Part shown: positions 1-12,677 of the stretch, in pieces | Layout: each line of letters opens with the position of its first letter | How positions within the stretch are numbered: position 1 is the stretch's first letter | Source: Undaria pinnatifida | Lineage: Eukaryota; Sar; Phaeophyceae; Laminariales; Alariaceae | NCBI GenBank assembly: GCA_012845835.1 | Contig: JABAKD010000017.1 | Span: 8,021,600-8,085,599 of the forward strand | Direction: 5' to 3' | Length of the DNA stretch: 64,000 bases | The notes under the pieces: model-generated | Databases searched by the model: none | What the model saw: the letters and a program-made list of their open reading frames with translations, nothing else | What the model was told of the DNA's origin: nothing | Made by a program: the position numbers and the translations under genes

Positions 1-3000
1 CCCCGAAAATTACGGGTCGTATGCCAACGACTCCCGGAGCCCGGCCGTTCGTGATGCTCGCAAGCTTATCTACACGTTTCCGTTGCCGAGATCTGGGTGT
101 GTGCAGTAGTAGAAGACGTCACCATTTCTAAACGATGATCGACGCTAACTACCGTGTACTCGAGACGAAGGGGACTACAGCCTTAATCATTGACTGGTTG
201 ATTGGATTGGAGTTAGAGACATTGTCAGGGTCAGATGTATTCGTATCGAACACAAATATAGCGTCGAACAAGTAAGTGGTAACTTGCTCTCCACGGTCGA
301 CTTTCCTCGCGTCGACCGATCGTTGAGATTTTGGTCTTGAAGCACGCGTCGGGAAGCTGGCAATCCGCCTGTCACGAAAATCACGACTCCCGACCTCCGG
401 CCGTTTGGGGTCTTCGAGAGCTTAATATAGAAGGTTTGCGCTGCCGAAATGTCAGCGACTAACTTGGACCACCTATTACCACACCGACGACAAATAGTCT
501 AGGATAAACCACCGGAATGGGGGGGGGGGGGGGGTCATAAATTGGCGGGAATATATTAAAACTCATCAAGTAAAGTTTTCCTCGCGATTTCCATACTTCG
601 TCCTATTAACAATAGAAACAAGCTACGGCACCTAGTAGAGGGTAGACCATCTATTCTTCGGCGAGGCTCCACAATTGACGAGCTCTATACGGTACCCCTC
701 CCAAAAACCAAATTTGAATCAACTGGAAGTGCAGACCCAATGAACATACCCATTCATGCATTGCCTAGGGAGTCGTACTAAAACTATTTGGTAATATAAT
801 ACTACAGTTACTGTAGGAAAATTACGGCGATTTGGGACTAAGAAGCCTCGTCTCGTTCAGAAAAAAAAACAGTGCCAATGATTGCAACCTCTATAGTAGA
901 AATACGATATATTATAATCAATTATCATCCACCATAATAAACGGAATATTATAAGTAGCTGACTGGCGGGGTAAACTACCCCGGCTGGCATTTCTGTTTT
1001 TGGAGCTTGGTTTGCCCGACCCGAGCTTGTCGCTCTCTCTTCTGTTCTAGCGCCCATTCGCCCACCCCCAATCCAATGTCGCTGTAGCTCACGAGGAGGA
1101 GCAGCAGCTGCTATTATTGCAGAAGGCCGAGCTATATGGTAGCATATACCCCGCAACGACCGCGCCGCGTAGATGGCACGCCGGCCTAACCTTAGGTTTA
1201 AAACATACCTGTGTGAGATTCCGATTTGTCCCTTGGGGCAAACGTGGCTCGTGTGGTTTGGGGGGATCCCGATTACATGATGCGGAGATGATGGCGAGAT
1301 CAAAGGTCCTATTGATAGATCAGGAAGAGATGTCTCTCACCAAGAAGACCCTGGGATAATATATTTTCACTCAGCGGCATCGCCGCCACCATCGTCGTCG
1401 CCAAGTGATCCGATCTACCCGTCGCCAGTTGCTCCAGTGCAATGTGGACGTCGATCTCTAGCTGCTGCTGCACGGTTCTGAAGAGCGAAGAGCCGTCGCT
1501 CCAAAGGACGTAATTTCGGGCTCAGCTTGGATTGGGTTTTTCGGTCGGTTGTTGCAGTACAGTCCTTCTTCTCAAGTGCTGGAGAATTTAATCTTGTTCA
1601 GCAGAACCGAACGGCCCACTTGGGGAGAGATTTACGGCAACTGGTTGGTGCTGGGGGTGCCGTTTCATATTTGGGAGCGTGTTGCTTCATAAGCTGGAGG
1701 CCCATCAAGGCACCGGTGTACATGGGATGATGTTGGACTCACGGGACGGATCCTAAATATATATATATAAACGTGGACGCCGTCGGGCTCGCCCGTGGCA
1801 GGAGCCACGCGACACCACGATGACCTGACCAGGAGGCTCACAAGGAAAAGACCGGGTGGCGAACGAGGCTCTGGTGATATAATATGCAGGTGCGCGAGTG
1901 TACCTGGATCTCGTTTCACCTCAGAAAAACGTGAATTTCACTTGATTTGGATAAACACCTGTTTTGGGGCCGAAAGCGACCAGGTACCCCAGTTTTTGGT
2001 TATTGAGCCCTCGTACCTGGTATCTGGTATCTGGTATCGGCAAGGCAATAAGAAGTAAAATAATCGAGGATCGTCGAAGGGGTCCGAACAATCCTGTTTT
2101 GTATCGGCATGTATGTGTCAACAAGCCAAAAGTTCGACAACGAAAGCTATGCACGACACGCCCCGCCAATCTACGCTCACAGCTACCGGAGCGGAGGGCG
2201 GGGAGAGACGGAGGAGCTGTAGCGGGCCACGTCTGGTTACGGGCTCTCTATTATGTGCGTGCCCAAGCACCCTGGCATTGAGCGTCCAACAAAGAAAAGT
2301 AAGCACATGTCAAAATTCATATTTTGCGCGCCAAAGCAGTCTTGGGCCGGCCGTTGTACCCTGGGGTCCATACGCCCAGTTGTCTCTGTTTTTCGTGAGT
2401 AGGGCGGTCCAAGTTTTCGGATCTGTCGAGGCAATCCTTCTCCTGCAAACCATTTCAACAAGAGCTGGAGATCTTGGCGATGACAACAAGCCACGTCTGC
2501 CGAAAAGGGTTCCCCGTCAAGCCAGTCAGAGGTTAACCGCAGCGAGGGGCATCCGACTTGACCAGCATCCGAGTGTCCACCGACACCAGCATAATATTTG
2601 TATGGTCGTGACACACTGTAACTGCAGTCCACTTTCAGGTGCCATATGATTAACTCAGCCTCCTTCGGTTGTCGAGAAATTTCTGCCATAGAGCGTGTCA
2701 ACAGCACAACAGTGATCCACAGCACAGAGGCGAAGAAACAGTTGCCTGGTTTTATTGTACAAACCGAGCTGTTGCCTTTCGGCCAAATGGTTCACACTAC
2801 TGTACGTACCTAGACCCCGATTTAAGAACGCCCCTTGACACCCGTGGCAAGCGCTCTTAGCTACAGTACACATTGCTCTTATCTGTGTAGTGGGAAACAA
2901 AGAGCTTTAGTACTGGCGAGACATCTCTACTTGACCGCTCTCAAGTCCCGAATGCTCTTATCTTGGGCGCTCTTAAATTTTTGTACCCATTGTCCATGGT

Positions 3001-5200
3001 GTTCTAAAACGCTCGAGAAAACGCCTCACTTCCCCATGTTCGAAGTTGTGCCACAGCGCAGTAGTAGTGGTAGGGGTTGCAATTTCGAGCCTAATCATTT
3101 CTGACGGATAGGCTCCTCAACTTGGCGGACACTGGTACCCAATAAAGTTTCGGGCCGATAATGTGTGTTTACTACCGAGTCGTTCTACGGTAGCCTCCCC
3201 AAATTTCTTTAACGTATTCGCCGGTTTCTGTACCAGCTCCCGGCAGTATCTTGTGAGGTACGGTGCGCCTTGCCGCCCAGACGTAGTCATTTGATGGTCC
3301 TCTGCGTACAAGAAAACATGCTGAGGCATTTCTTCATAGCATCCTTCCTCGTGTCGAGCAGCCGTGAAATGTTGGTTAAAGAAAGTCGCTGATTTTGGGG
3401 GGGGGGCTATCGTGGAATCAGTCTAACCTGGAATATTATGTGTTCGATAGTCTACATGTAGACTATAGCCTCTGGGATGGTGCATCGGGCTTAGCTTAAA
3501 ATTTAGGCTTTGTCGATTGTTTAAGGAATCCTCAAGTGAAAAGCGAAATACACTTCGGGGCTACAACTACTGTAGCACGCGACTTTGGACGCGATGCTGT
3601 TCTCCTTCTTCATGATCCCATCATCGGAGCGCTGTCGACCTCCAAACCTCGGTACCAACCCGACTACACTCACCGCATTGTCGCAAGCTTGCAATTTGCA
3701 CACAAACATCGGCGCCGGAATGAATGTGAAAAACAATAGAGGATAGACACTCTGCAGCAACTGAGAACCTGTCCTTTCCAATGATCAGCCGTCGATCCCC
3801 CTAACCTCCACCTTCCGTAATCGGAAGCAGACCTCGTGCTACGATAGAGGTAGTCCGTTTTAGCGATAAAAATCTGACATGCGGTGCAAGACTACTCGAC
3901 ATCGTTAGAATCCTGTTTGCGTCTTACAGGACTGCTCGATACCTGGTATGTGCCTTGGCCGTGGAATTTTTTTTCGGATTAAGCGCTCGTATTTCATCAG
4001 AATCGGCTTTAAGCGACGTACAGAGCCTCTCAGTCGAGGGGCTTCAGAGAAGTTGGATGCGTCCCTGCCATAATATGCGACAATTAATGGTCGCGATCCC
4101 AAAAGACTATTAGGCCTTCGCGAGGTCCGCATCTTGTCTGAGCGCAACTGGGGCACTCATAATATATCGGGTAAACGAAGATGACAAACCGCCTGAAGTC
4201 ACGGTTTGCCTTACTTAGTCGAATGAGCTAGAGTCATGTTATTTGATGACTGTATATCCCCAACCTCGAAGCGCTCGAACATGTGAGCCTCCTGTGCCCA
4301 ATGCTGTAAGCTTGGCGTTCAAAGCTTCGATCGGGCCGTTTACAGCGGAGAATACTTGAGACAATATTCCGGAGATATGAGCGGCCTCGCCAGTCAACTT
4401 TCAGAAAACATCACCTTATGTTTAAGGAGTGTCGCCGTCGGCTATATGTTTGTAGCACCGTGTCTGTATGATCTCAAAACGTCAAATAATTACCGCGTCT
4501 TGCCGTTGGACTTTCCCGGCGCAATTTGGTATGCTCAATCAAACGATACACCCCCCCAACGCCCTTTTCCAACACGTCCCAGTCGCGGGCCGTGCCCTCA
4601 TGCGCCATATTTTGCGTAAACTGACCCTCTCCCCCCCGCTCACACTCCAGCGGTGGTCTTGCCGGTCAGGGCCGTCGCAGTCTTGCCGTTTCTCGCAATT
4701 GTTGCCCGCGGTAGCCCCAGCCCCTGGCCCAGCGCCGTCGGCGGCGAGATCCAAATCTGGTTGCCGATGCTAATGTCCGGTTGTACCGAAGTGGTGTCCG
4801 ATTCCCTCTATCGCCTCAGAGTCGGTTAGTAAGCAGGTCCCAAATAGCACCCCCTCCTGATTCGCAGCTCAGCGGTTGAGCATTCACAAACAAACTTGCG
4901 AGAGTGTACCCATTTCCTAACTCCACCTGATCCGCGGCCCCGCGACTGGGTGCGAGCCAAATTACCAGCGAGAGTGCACCCACCCCCTGACAACACCACG
5001 GGTGATGGACCCGGAATCCTGGCACTTCCTTTCAGCGCGTCGGGGCGTCCCACCTGCGAGTACGTTGGGCGGAGGCGAGCCGGGGCCGCTGACGTAGGCA
5101 TGCCAACATCCAGGAAGGACTGAAAAGGATCCGGCGGCGGCGCTCTCACACCGCCGTTGAGAGCGTGGGTATTGAGAAATGGCAAATCTCCTGCTATGAG
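1..5200. other. Intergenic sequence, no supported gene
   Basis: Open frames are short and have no recognisable domain. An old direct repeat joins about 5-110 and 372-460 (shared cgaaaat.acg, cggccgtt, tgccgaaat/gagatct blocks). The blocks at 3050-3130 and 6350-6420 are also related (gtggtaggggt.gca..tt, ctcctcaa), and so are 3425-3490 and 6430-6510, suggesting a duplicated, decayed element. A G homopolymer lies at 521-534. Confidence 0.5.
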
Positions 5201-7950
5201 GCGATAGCAAACGTTACCTCGGCCACGTACGCGGACAATGCGAAGGCCAACTGCCCGATCGTGCCAGACCACGCTGAATTTGGATGCCGGTGGGCGAAGG
5301 GGTTCATCCCCACCCTTCGATATCACCATCCTTTGCAACGTCTGCTTCAAGAGCCATTCAAATTGCGACCAATAGTTTCTCCATACTTTTCTACGCCAAG
5401 GTGGTAGTCGGTGCCCGCATTCCGCCTAACCGGTGGCGGGACCGTTCGGCGCGGAAGGGGAGTTCATACCTATCCCCCGAACCGCCCTTCGCCCTTCGGT
5501 GCGAGCACTGATTTTCCCTTCTCCGTACTCATCCATACCGAGGTGGTAATCGGTGCCCGCATTCCACCTAGCCCGTGGTGGGACCGTTGGGCGCACCGCG
5601 GGTGTCAGCGCGCGTCAACACGGCCAAGATTTGACGGGGCGCCGTTCGGGCGATGACATTGATGAGACTGGAACAGCCCTCTCATCGGCTCCGCCTTGTA
5701 TTACTGAGGGTTACTTTTGAGACCGTCCCCCTTCATGCCCCGCTTCGATCAATGGCTTTTTTTGCAGCCCTTCCTATATGCAGGTTGGTCCTACCACCCC
5801 TCGATCCACGTATACCAAGATTATTCGTCCTCCGCCCGCGGCCCGCTGGACATGAAACAGCCATTAGGCATATCTTGGCTCCCACAGGCACCCTCTTCCC
5901 CCCCCCTGCTCCGCCCGAAGCCTCCTCCTTCTGAAGGCCCGTTGGCGTGAGGGCCAGTCCCCCTGCCCCGGTACTCCTCCATTCCCTGGTAATCGTTCGC
6001 CATTCGCGTCTTACCCCGGCGGCGAAACCGCCACTGGACGTATTGCGGATGTCGAGTCCTAGCCGCCTAGTGCTGCGCCCAGATCTACGGCTGTAGTTTC
6101 AGTCTTCCGCGTGCGAGGGATGGTCCTGCCGCTACCATGTTTATCTGTTGGCGGGTACAGTCATCCGCGGCCAGCGGCCCACAAGCGGCGGAATTGCCGG
6201 TAGGGGCATCGCGTTTGTCGCAAGCACCCGCCCCCTCTACTCATACTGTGTCTCGATCGATGGCTGTTGCTATCGCCTGTCTGGCTGGAGAGCTTGTTCC
6301 TCTGTCTCCGCACACATGTGTCTATTGATGCTAGGACAGTAGTCCGGACCCGTGCTGCGGTAGGGGTAGCAGTTTTTGCCGAAAATACTTCTGACTGACG
6401 AAGCTCCTCAAGTCAGGAAGCTATCCAATATCGTTGGAATGTCTTGTGTTTCGCGTTTCATACCTAGACTGATGGATGGTTTATCAGGGTGCGTTTAGAT
6501 TTCCCTCGAAGTCACTGGATGGGCGAGGTGGACAGCTTCTAATAGGAGGAGCCACAGAAAAATTAGGCTCTACCCCTATCGCAGCATAGGTCTCCGCAGC
6601 CCGTACGCGTCACACATCACCGGTAGCGGAACAACGGGTGGGCGCATGGTAAGTCTCGAGGGCGACCGACGCTCCACCTGCTGTACCGAAATAGCACCTG
6701 ATGTGCAGGCCGGCTGACGTGAAGTCTAGTGCTCTTGTCCTAGTACCCCTCCATGCCCGGGTGGTCGTTCGTTGCTTGCGTCTCACCGTTGGGGGCGAAA
6801 GCGTTGCTGGGCGCAGATCGGCTGTCGCGGCCGACCAACCCCCATCCTGTTGCGCCCGACTTGTTCGCAACTACTCCTGCAGTAAGCCCATAGGCTTGAA
6901 CAATGTTCCCCGTGTCCCCGTACTCCTCCAGGTACCGGGGTAGTCGCTCAACGCCCGCAACCGCTTGAAATCGAAACCGCCGCTGGACAAACATCGGCTG
7001 TCATGGGTGTCCGACCGTCCTTCTGCTGCGGCCTAGTCGGTGATTGTGCGAAGTCTGGGCTTTTTGTCGCCTCGCGTACTTCTCCGTACCCGGGTAGCCG
7101 CTCGGTGTCCGTTCCCCACAGGCTGTAGAACTGCCGCCGTGCGCATGGCGGCCACCAAAGGCAGACATCTCCCCTCCGCCTGCTCCTAAACAACTCCTAG
7201 ATGCCGCTTCTGTAACCCCGCTGGCGTGAGAGCAAATCCCTCTGTCCCACGGGGCCGTGCACCTTCATGTCGAGGTGACCGTCCGCCGCTCGCGCGTTCC
7301 ACCCAACAGGTGGTGGAACCGCCGTTGAGTGCATCGCCGCCATCACAGACACCTGCTCCCCCTTCTACTGCGCCCCGAATGATCGCTGCTGTTGAATCTC
7401 CCTCTGTGCGTGGGTTGTCGTCCCCCCTTCCCCATGCTCACAATGCCAGGGAAGTATTCTGTGGCTCGAGCCTCATCGCACAAGTGGCGGAACCACCGCT
7501 GGGATCATCGCGATTGTGGGTGGCGGAACCCCCCACCTGCTGCACCAGAATAGCTACTGCTACAGGATCGCTGGCGTGAGGGAAAGTCCCTCGGTCCACG
7601 TGCTAGTCCACTCGCCAACCGCTCGCGTCCCACAGATGGCAAAACTACCACTGGTCGTATCGCAGCTGTTACAGGCATCCGCCACCAGTCCTATCGCGCC
7701 CCATTCGAAGGGTGTTTCGGCCCCCTGGAGCGACGGCTGGGCCCCTTTTTCCATGCCAAAACACCGGTCTGTCGCCCGCGTCCCACCAGCCGCAGCCCCG
7801 TCGTTGAGCCTACTGCGGTTGCTGCTGGCGACCGACCATCCGAATGATACCTGCCGTATCCCCCCTGGCGTTCAGGCCGGGGCTTAATTCCCCACTCTAC
7901 CCTGCCGGGATAGTCGTATATTGCCCGCGGAATATCTTAACTCTCCGAAG
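5200..7950. repeat. GC-rich degenerate tandem array, unit about 140-180 bp
   Basis: Recurring landmarks mark the units. CTGGCGTGAGGGCAAGTCCC occurs near 5943, 7209, 7569 and 7867. GTACTCCTCCATGCCCGGGT occurs near 5525, 5970, 6746, 6918, 7076 and 7256. GGTGGCGGAACCGCCGCTGG occurs near 5435, 6025, 7310 and 7485. Two neighbouring units at 5383 and 5523 are clearest. On the minus strand many units translate to a related peptide (NDHPGMEEYGDRG, ANDYQGMEEYRGRG, ERLPRYLEEYGDTG), but no frame stays open. It may be a decayed repeat-protein gene or a satellite. Confidence 0.55.
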
Positions 7951-10150
7951 TATATGGCTTGCCGTAACTCATCATAAGTTTGGCCGTTCTCTTGATGACG
8001 AAACAATGAATCTGAAACAATAGCGCATTCGACTGACTACTAAACAGATGCATGGAATGCAAAAACACGAAGCGAGGCAAAAAGATAGCCGTGGACAAGA
8101 GCATGTATTACCCGCTTGCTGTCGCCATGGCGTACGTAAAAACAATTCCGACGGACCAACAATTGTATGGGTATTGCGTATTCGAAATTGCCTCACTCGT
8201 TTATTTAGGTTCCAAGGTGTGTGTCTTTGAGGTTGACCGGGTTTCGGGTTAGAGTTAGGGTCAGCGGTAGAGATCGAGATGTCACCCTAAAATATCGTCC
8301 ACAGCTAAGAAGAGGGCGGGCGCGTTTGATTCTAGAATTTTCAACATCTTGGATTCTGGTACCGCGAGGACCTCCTCTCTCCCCTTTCGTTGTTCCCGCA
8401 TGGTCAGACAAACCGCGTGTGACCCTCTCTCGGATCAACCCCTTCTACCCGAAACCAAGTGATAGTGCATAAATACATTTACTTGACGCAAAAGTCCAAG
8501 AAAGGGAATAAACGGGGGGTACAGGTGTAGCTGTTGGCCCCAGCTCGGGCGCCCTCACGTTAGTTGGCGTTGACGGCGGGGGCATCACACTCGTTCGCGT
8601 ACCAGATACAGTCCCCTGGCACATAAAACGTGTACCAGGGTAACATATATTACAAGTAGGATGATGCTGCTCTCGGTCTAAAAGCATAGACCTACCGATA
8701 CAAGACTGTAATAAAATAGTGGTGGTGGTGGTGGTGTCTGTTTCGTGTTGTCGTATTGTTCGTGGGTCCACCCACTACAAGATATACTATTAATAGCAGC
8801 AAGCACAACAGGTACGTAGAAACGGCACACCACGTAGTCCCGAGCTAAGGACTTCGCTTGCCGGCGTTGTAAAGCGATGGGCACAATGCGACGAGGTAGA
8901 AACGGCGCATCAGGTAGTCCCACGTCAAGGGCCTCCCTTGCCGGCGTGAGCTACAGGCACAAACCGACGAGGAGGTGGAGGGGTCGGAGGGATGATGGCG
9001 GTGATTGTGGTGGTGAGGGTAGTGGTAATGGTGGCGGCAGCGGCGGTGGTGGTAGCGACACACACGGTCACGGTCTTGGGAGCACCAACCGACGGTTGCC
9101 TACCGATTAAACTGGGGGAAAGACACATCGATTTTTCATGGAGGCAGTACTCGCACGGCTACTCGCAGGGCACGTGGGATGTTGCACATTCACGCTCTCA
9201 TATCAACGTCAATATTGTTAATATGAAAATCTGTTTTGCTCTTGTGCTTGTTCGAAATACGTTTATCATCTCCCTGCACAATGTCGGAAGGCGAACATGA
9301 TGTGACTCTTTGGAACTTGCGGTGCGAAAAAGTGTAGAGGAACGTGTGATTATAGCATCGACCATACGAAGCAGGCGGGGGGCGCTGACGCAAGGGGGCT
9401 GCATGAACTACGCAAGGACATGTTCGACGTGCGAGCACCATGATGGCTTGTCTTGCTGCGAGCTCCCACGATACGTTGATGAGACCACATCTGTCATTAC
9501 GTTGGTCATTTTACGTGCATTCAAACGGGTTGGAAGCACTACATTAATTCGATGAAGTGCGCATGATGAGAGACCCGCTAGACTACCATAAACACATCAC
9601 TCATCGCATTGCACTCCGTCGCGCATCCATCGAGCATCCACAACCAAAGCAAATAGCCTGATCTTCGTAAGTATCCTTACGGCTGCTGGATCAAAACCTG
9701 GCGAGCACTGGATCGTGCTTGACTGCACAGACCCTAACCTTTCGCCTATACCGATGTCTGCCTCTACCCTCGGAGAGCACACATCATATTTAACCGTTAA
9801 CACCTGGTACTGGATAAACGATCGCAAGCAAATTTCAAGCAGATAGTCTGGAGAAATGATCTCACAATAACTCCAGTTGGCTTGTCCACAAAAACGAGGG
9901 TGCAGATACAATAACGGAGGTTAACACAGAACACTTCCAGACAACACCCAAAGCACACCCACGTGCATTAATTCAGGCGGCGGGGGACACACCGGAAAAA
10001 TAAAGATTTATTGGGATGGCCGTGCACGCGCCCACCCACCCAGTCACCCACCCGCCCACACGAACGCCTTAATCACTTTCCTACACACTCTACAGCAGGA
10101 GAACAGCACTGCTTCCTGTAGCACCGATACACAAATATAAATGCCGGCCT
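7951..10150. other. Intergenic sequence with a small tandem repeat; no supported gene
   Basis: Two tandem copies of about 81 bp lie at 8814-8894 and 8897-8977 (shared GTAGAAACGGC, TTGCCGGCGT, GACGAGG). A GTG/GGT-rich stretch follows at 8990-9060. A 66-codon frame at 8052-8252 and a 104-codon minus frame at 9597-9911 have no recognisable features. Confidence 0.5.
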
Positions 10151-10359
10151 CTTTAGCGCAAGGCTATTCTTGAGCCCATGCAACCACAACAAACAAAAAA
10201 GTTACATGTACGCGCCCACCGCCTCACGCAAAATGGGAAAGCACGCAACGCACCGACCATCGGCCGGACATAACAGGAAAAAAGTGCGCTACTAGTCGCT
10301 GTGATGACACCCTCCAGAATTTCCTCCCGATTTTCTTTCCTCCGCGAACCGAACCCAAA

Positions 10360-10630
10360 CCAAAATGGAACGAAATCGTACCCGAAACGAAGCCGGAACG
10401 AAACAAAGGAACCGAAACAAAGAGAAACAGAAAACAAATCGAACCAACACCGAACCGAAACGTAACCGACCGAAACGTTACCGACCGAAACGCAACCGAC
10501 CGAAACGTAACCGAAACCAAGACCGAATCGGACCGAAACCGAAACGGACCGAGACCGAATCGGACGAAAACCAAAACAGAATCGAAACGGAGCCGACACG
10601 AACTGAACCGATACAAAACGAGCACCATCC
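10360..10630. repeat. Degenerate CCGAAACG-type low-complexity tract
   Basis: Irregular repetition of CCGAAACG/GAACCGAAAC units. It produces long open frames on both strands rich in Asn-Arg-Pro-Lys or in Phe-Gly-Ser-Val, which are artefacts of the repeat. Confidence 0.8.
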
Positions 10631-11059
10631 CCGCCCCCTCCCTAACCTCCCATATACCCCAACTCGAAGCCGGTAATACATACCAGGTATGAATACCATA
10701 AAAACAAACGGACCCCGACGGTGACTCTGTACTCTATTCCTATTAATAGATCCACATAGCTCCTTCTCCCAGACTATCGTTGTAGCTAAAGGCAACAGGA
10801 GCATGGAAATTGCCGCGTAACGCCCCAGGTATTGATGTAGGTATCCAAGCGGAACTCCCAACCACCTCGCACGCCAGTTCCCCAGTTCGCAAATTTTTCA
10901 AAAATTCAGACGGAACACCAAAAAACACAACACACACGGCGGACGCCTGCTGCCTTTCGGACATGCTCGGGGCAGTGGACCGACTCCCTTCCCCCATTTC
11001 AACGCCTTCCCTTGCAATATACGAAAAAAAGGGGGGACAGTACAAAGGACAAAGATCCT

Positions 11060-11230
11060 ATGCCGACCAAAAGAGAGCGAAACGTAAGGCAAAAACAGAG
11101 TCCACACAGAGCAGACGCCAGAGACCCCACAGAACCCAAACAGGCCAAATAGAGCCCACACAGACCAAAAATAGTCCAAGCAGATCAAATAAAGCCCGAA
11201 AGGGGTTCAAAATTGCGAAAACAAAAGCAA
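11060..11230. repeat. Adenine-rich low-complexity tract
   Basis: Irregular repetition of cacagagcc/agaccaaa blocks without a clear unit. No coding signal. Confidence 0.5.
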
Positions 11231-11346
11231 ACGCCCCCCAAACCGTAAGTGGTTTTGGCGTGTGAGAGGGTGGGCCATTCCAATCCGGGTACTGGGCGCG
11301 GCCGGCCGGCAGTACGACTGTTTCACCCATCGAACAGATCAGATCC

Positions 11347-11913
11347 CTATCGACCCATAGATATGTCTTTCAGGGGAGATATATCCCTGGCATACGTACA
11401 TGACCTGTATGGCATGCAGATCGTGTCGCCGGGTGAAAGCCGACGATCTGAATGATCTAGCACACGTTCCCTGGATCGGATTGGTACTACACAAATCCAG
11501 CACAATACATGATAACCCAAAAATAGAGGATCTAGATCTTTCATCTCGTGATCTGTCCCGTGTGTGGACTGTTCCACCCGTGCCGTGCCTCTCACCAAAG
11601 GCGGCAACCATACCGTGCTAGCAACCCATCCAACATCTCCCCCATCGAATCTCCACGATGGGCCTCCGTCCAGGAAAAGGAGGAAGTCCGAGGTTGACAC
11701 TCGGGTGTACACGAAGGGCGTGGTTGTCAGCAATTGTTCGCCACCGAGTGTGATTTCCAGAGGTTCTGCTGCGGGGCTAGCCCGCGGTTGTCCTCCGGCC
11801 ACCGTGAGCCTGTGGATCCCTTTTCGCTCATACTCGAAGTCGGTCTCGGTGTTGAGGTTGACGCCAAGACGAATCCCGATTTTCAGACTCCTTGAACTCC
11901 CCTCCCAAACCAG
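11347..11913 (-). CDS. Open frame of 188 codons; possible alternative last exon of the propeller gene or a separate exon
   Basis: A minus-strand frame opens after an AG acceptor at 11914-11915 and stays open to a stop at 11347. Its beginning has protein-like composition (GVNLNTETDFEYERKG, LEITLGGEQLL). It is in phase 0 with the donor at 12857, so it could replace the short exon 12704-12678 and give a cytoplasmic tail of 188 residues (713 aa in total). The pyrimidine tract before this acceptor is weak, whereas that before 12704 is very strong. A 164-codon frame overlaps on the other strand (11564-12058). I recognise no domain. Confidence 0.35.
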   Translation of the reverse strand: MVWEGSSRSLKIGIRLGVNLNTETDFEYERKGIHRLTVAGGQPRASPAAEPLEITLGGEQLLTTTPFVYTRVSTSDFLLFLDGGPSWRFDGGDVGWVASTVWLPPLVRGTARVEQSTHGTDHEMKDLDPLFLGYHVLCWICVVPIRSRERVLDHSDRRLSPGDTICMPYRSCTYARDISPLKDISMGR

Positions 11914-12059
11914 CTGTTCTCGCCACGCTAGAGCACCCTACGACAAGTACCCGGAGAGTTTCACCCGCGCCTTTCGCCACAACTGCGAAACCACGCTGCG
12001 CAGTATACCTAGCCAACACCCGCCTCGGCAGCCCACCAAAGTAGACTATCAAACCTAAC

Positions 12060-12135
12060 CCCCCCCCCGCCCTTCCGGTTCGCCTTGGTTTAACAACTCC
12101 GGAATTGGGGTGGGGGGGGAGGGGGGGGGGTAGGA
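12060..12135. repeat. C-tract followed by G-tract
   Basis: A run of C (12060-12069) and then G-rich runs (12111-12131) can pair as an imperfect hairpin. The tract lies inside the possible last intron of the propeller gene. Confidence 0.6.
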
Positions 12136-12677
12136 AGGGTTGGTTCGAGGTCCGGTCCGCGGTCTGGCTCGCGATTTGATCCCCGGCATGTCTAAACGAC
12201 TTAATTAGACCATGGTTGCTTGTTTCGCCTTTGCCGCCTGCGGAGAATAAACGGATTACGTGCAAGGGGTGAAGACAAGGGGGGGTGTCAAGCGCCATGC
12301 TGGGGGGTGACAAAAAAAGGCGAGTCTCCTGTGGAAACCCATTGGGGCCCGTATAAAACGACCATACAACAGAGAAGCGTGGTTTAACCGCCTGAATGGC
12401 GTAAGCGCAAAGAGTACGAGTACGTGTTAAGAATGTAACGACACGCGCATGTCACACAACTGCTGGACTTGTGAGTCGAAGACCAAAACGTGTCGCCCCT
12501 AACACCCACCACCAGCAGCGTCAGCAGCATCAGCAGCCCCGGTTGCTTCGTGTTGCCGGTATTGTAATTCGCCTATGTTTCCGTCCCTTGCCCCCTCTAA
12601 GACTGCAAGAAAGCACATCAATATAACGCAACGCTCAACACGTGCACAACCGAAAGACTTGATAACACCGAACACTC

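Noticed and set aside
4826-5350. 174-codon minus-strand open frame
   Set aside because: It lies in the GC-rich degenerate repeat zone and shows no recognisable domain or splice structure.
10153-10676. Asn-Arg-Pro-Lys-rich and Phe-Gly-Ser-Val-rich proteins
   Set aside because: Low-complexity CCGAAACG repetition; no domain or splice context.
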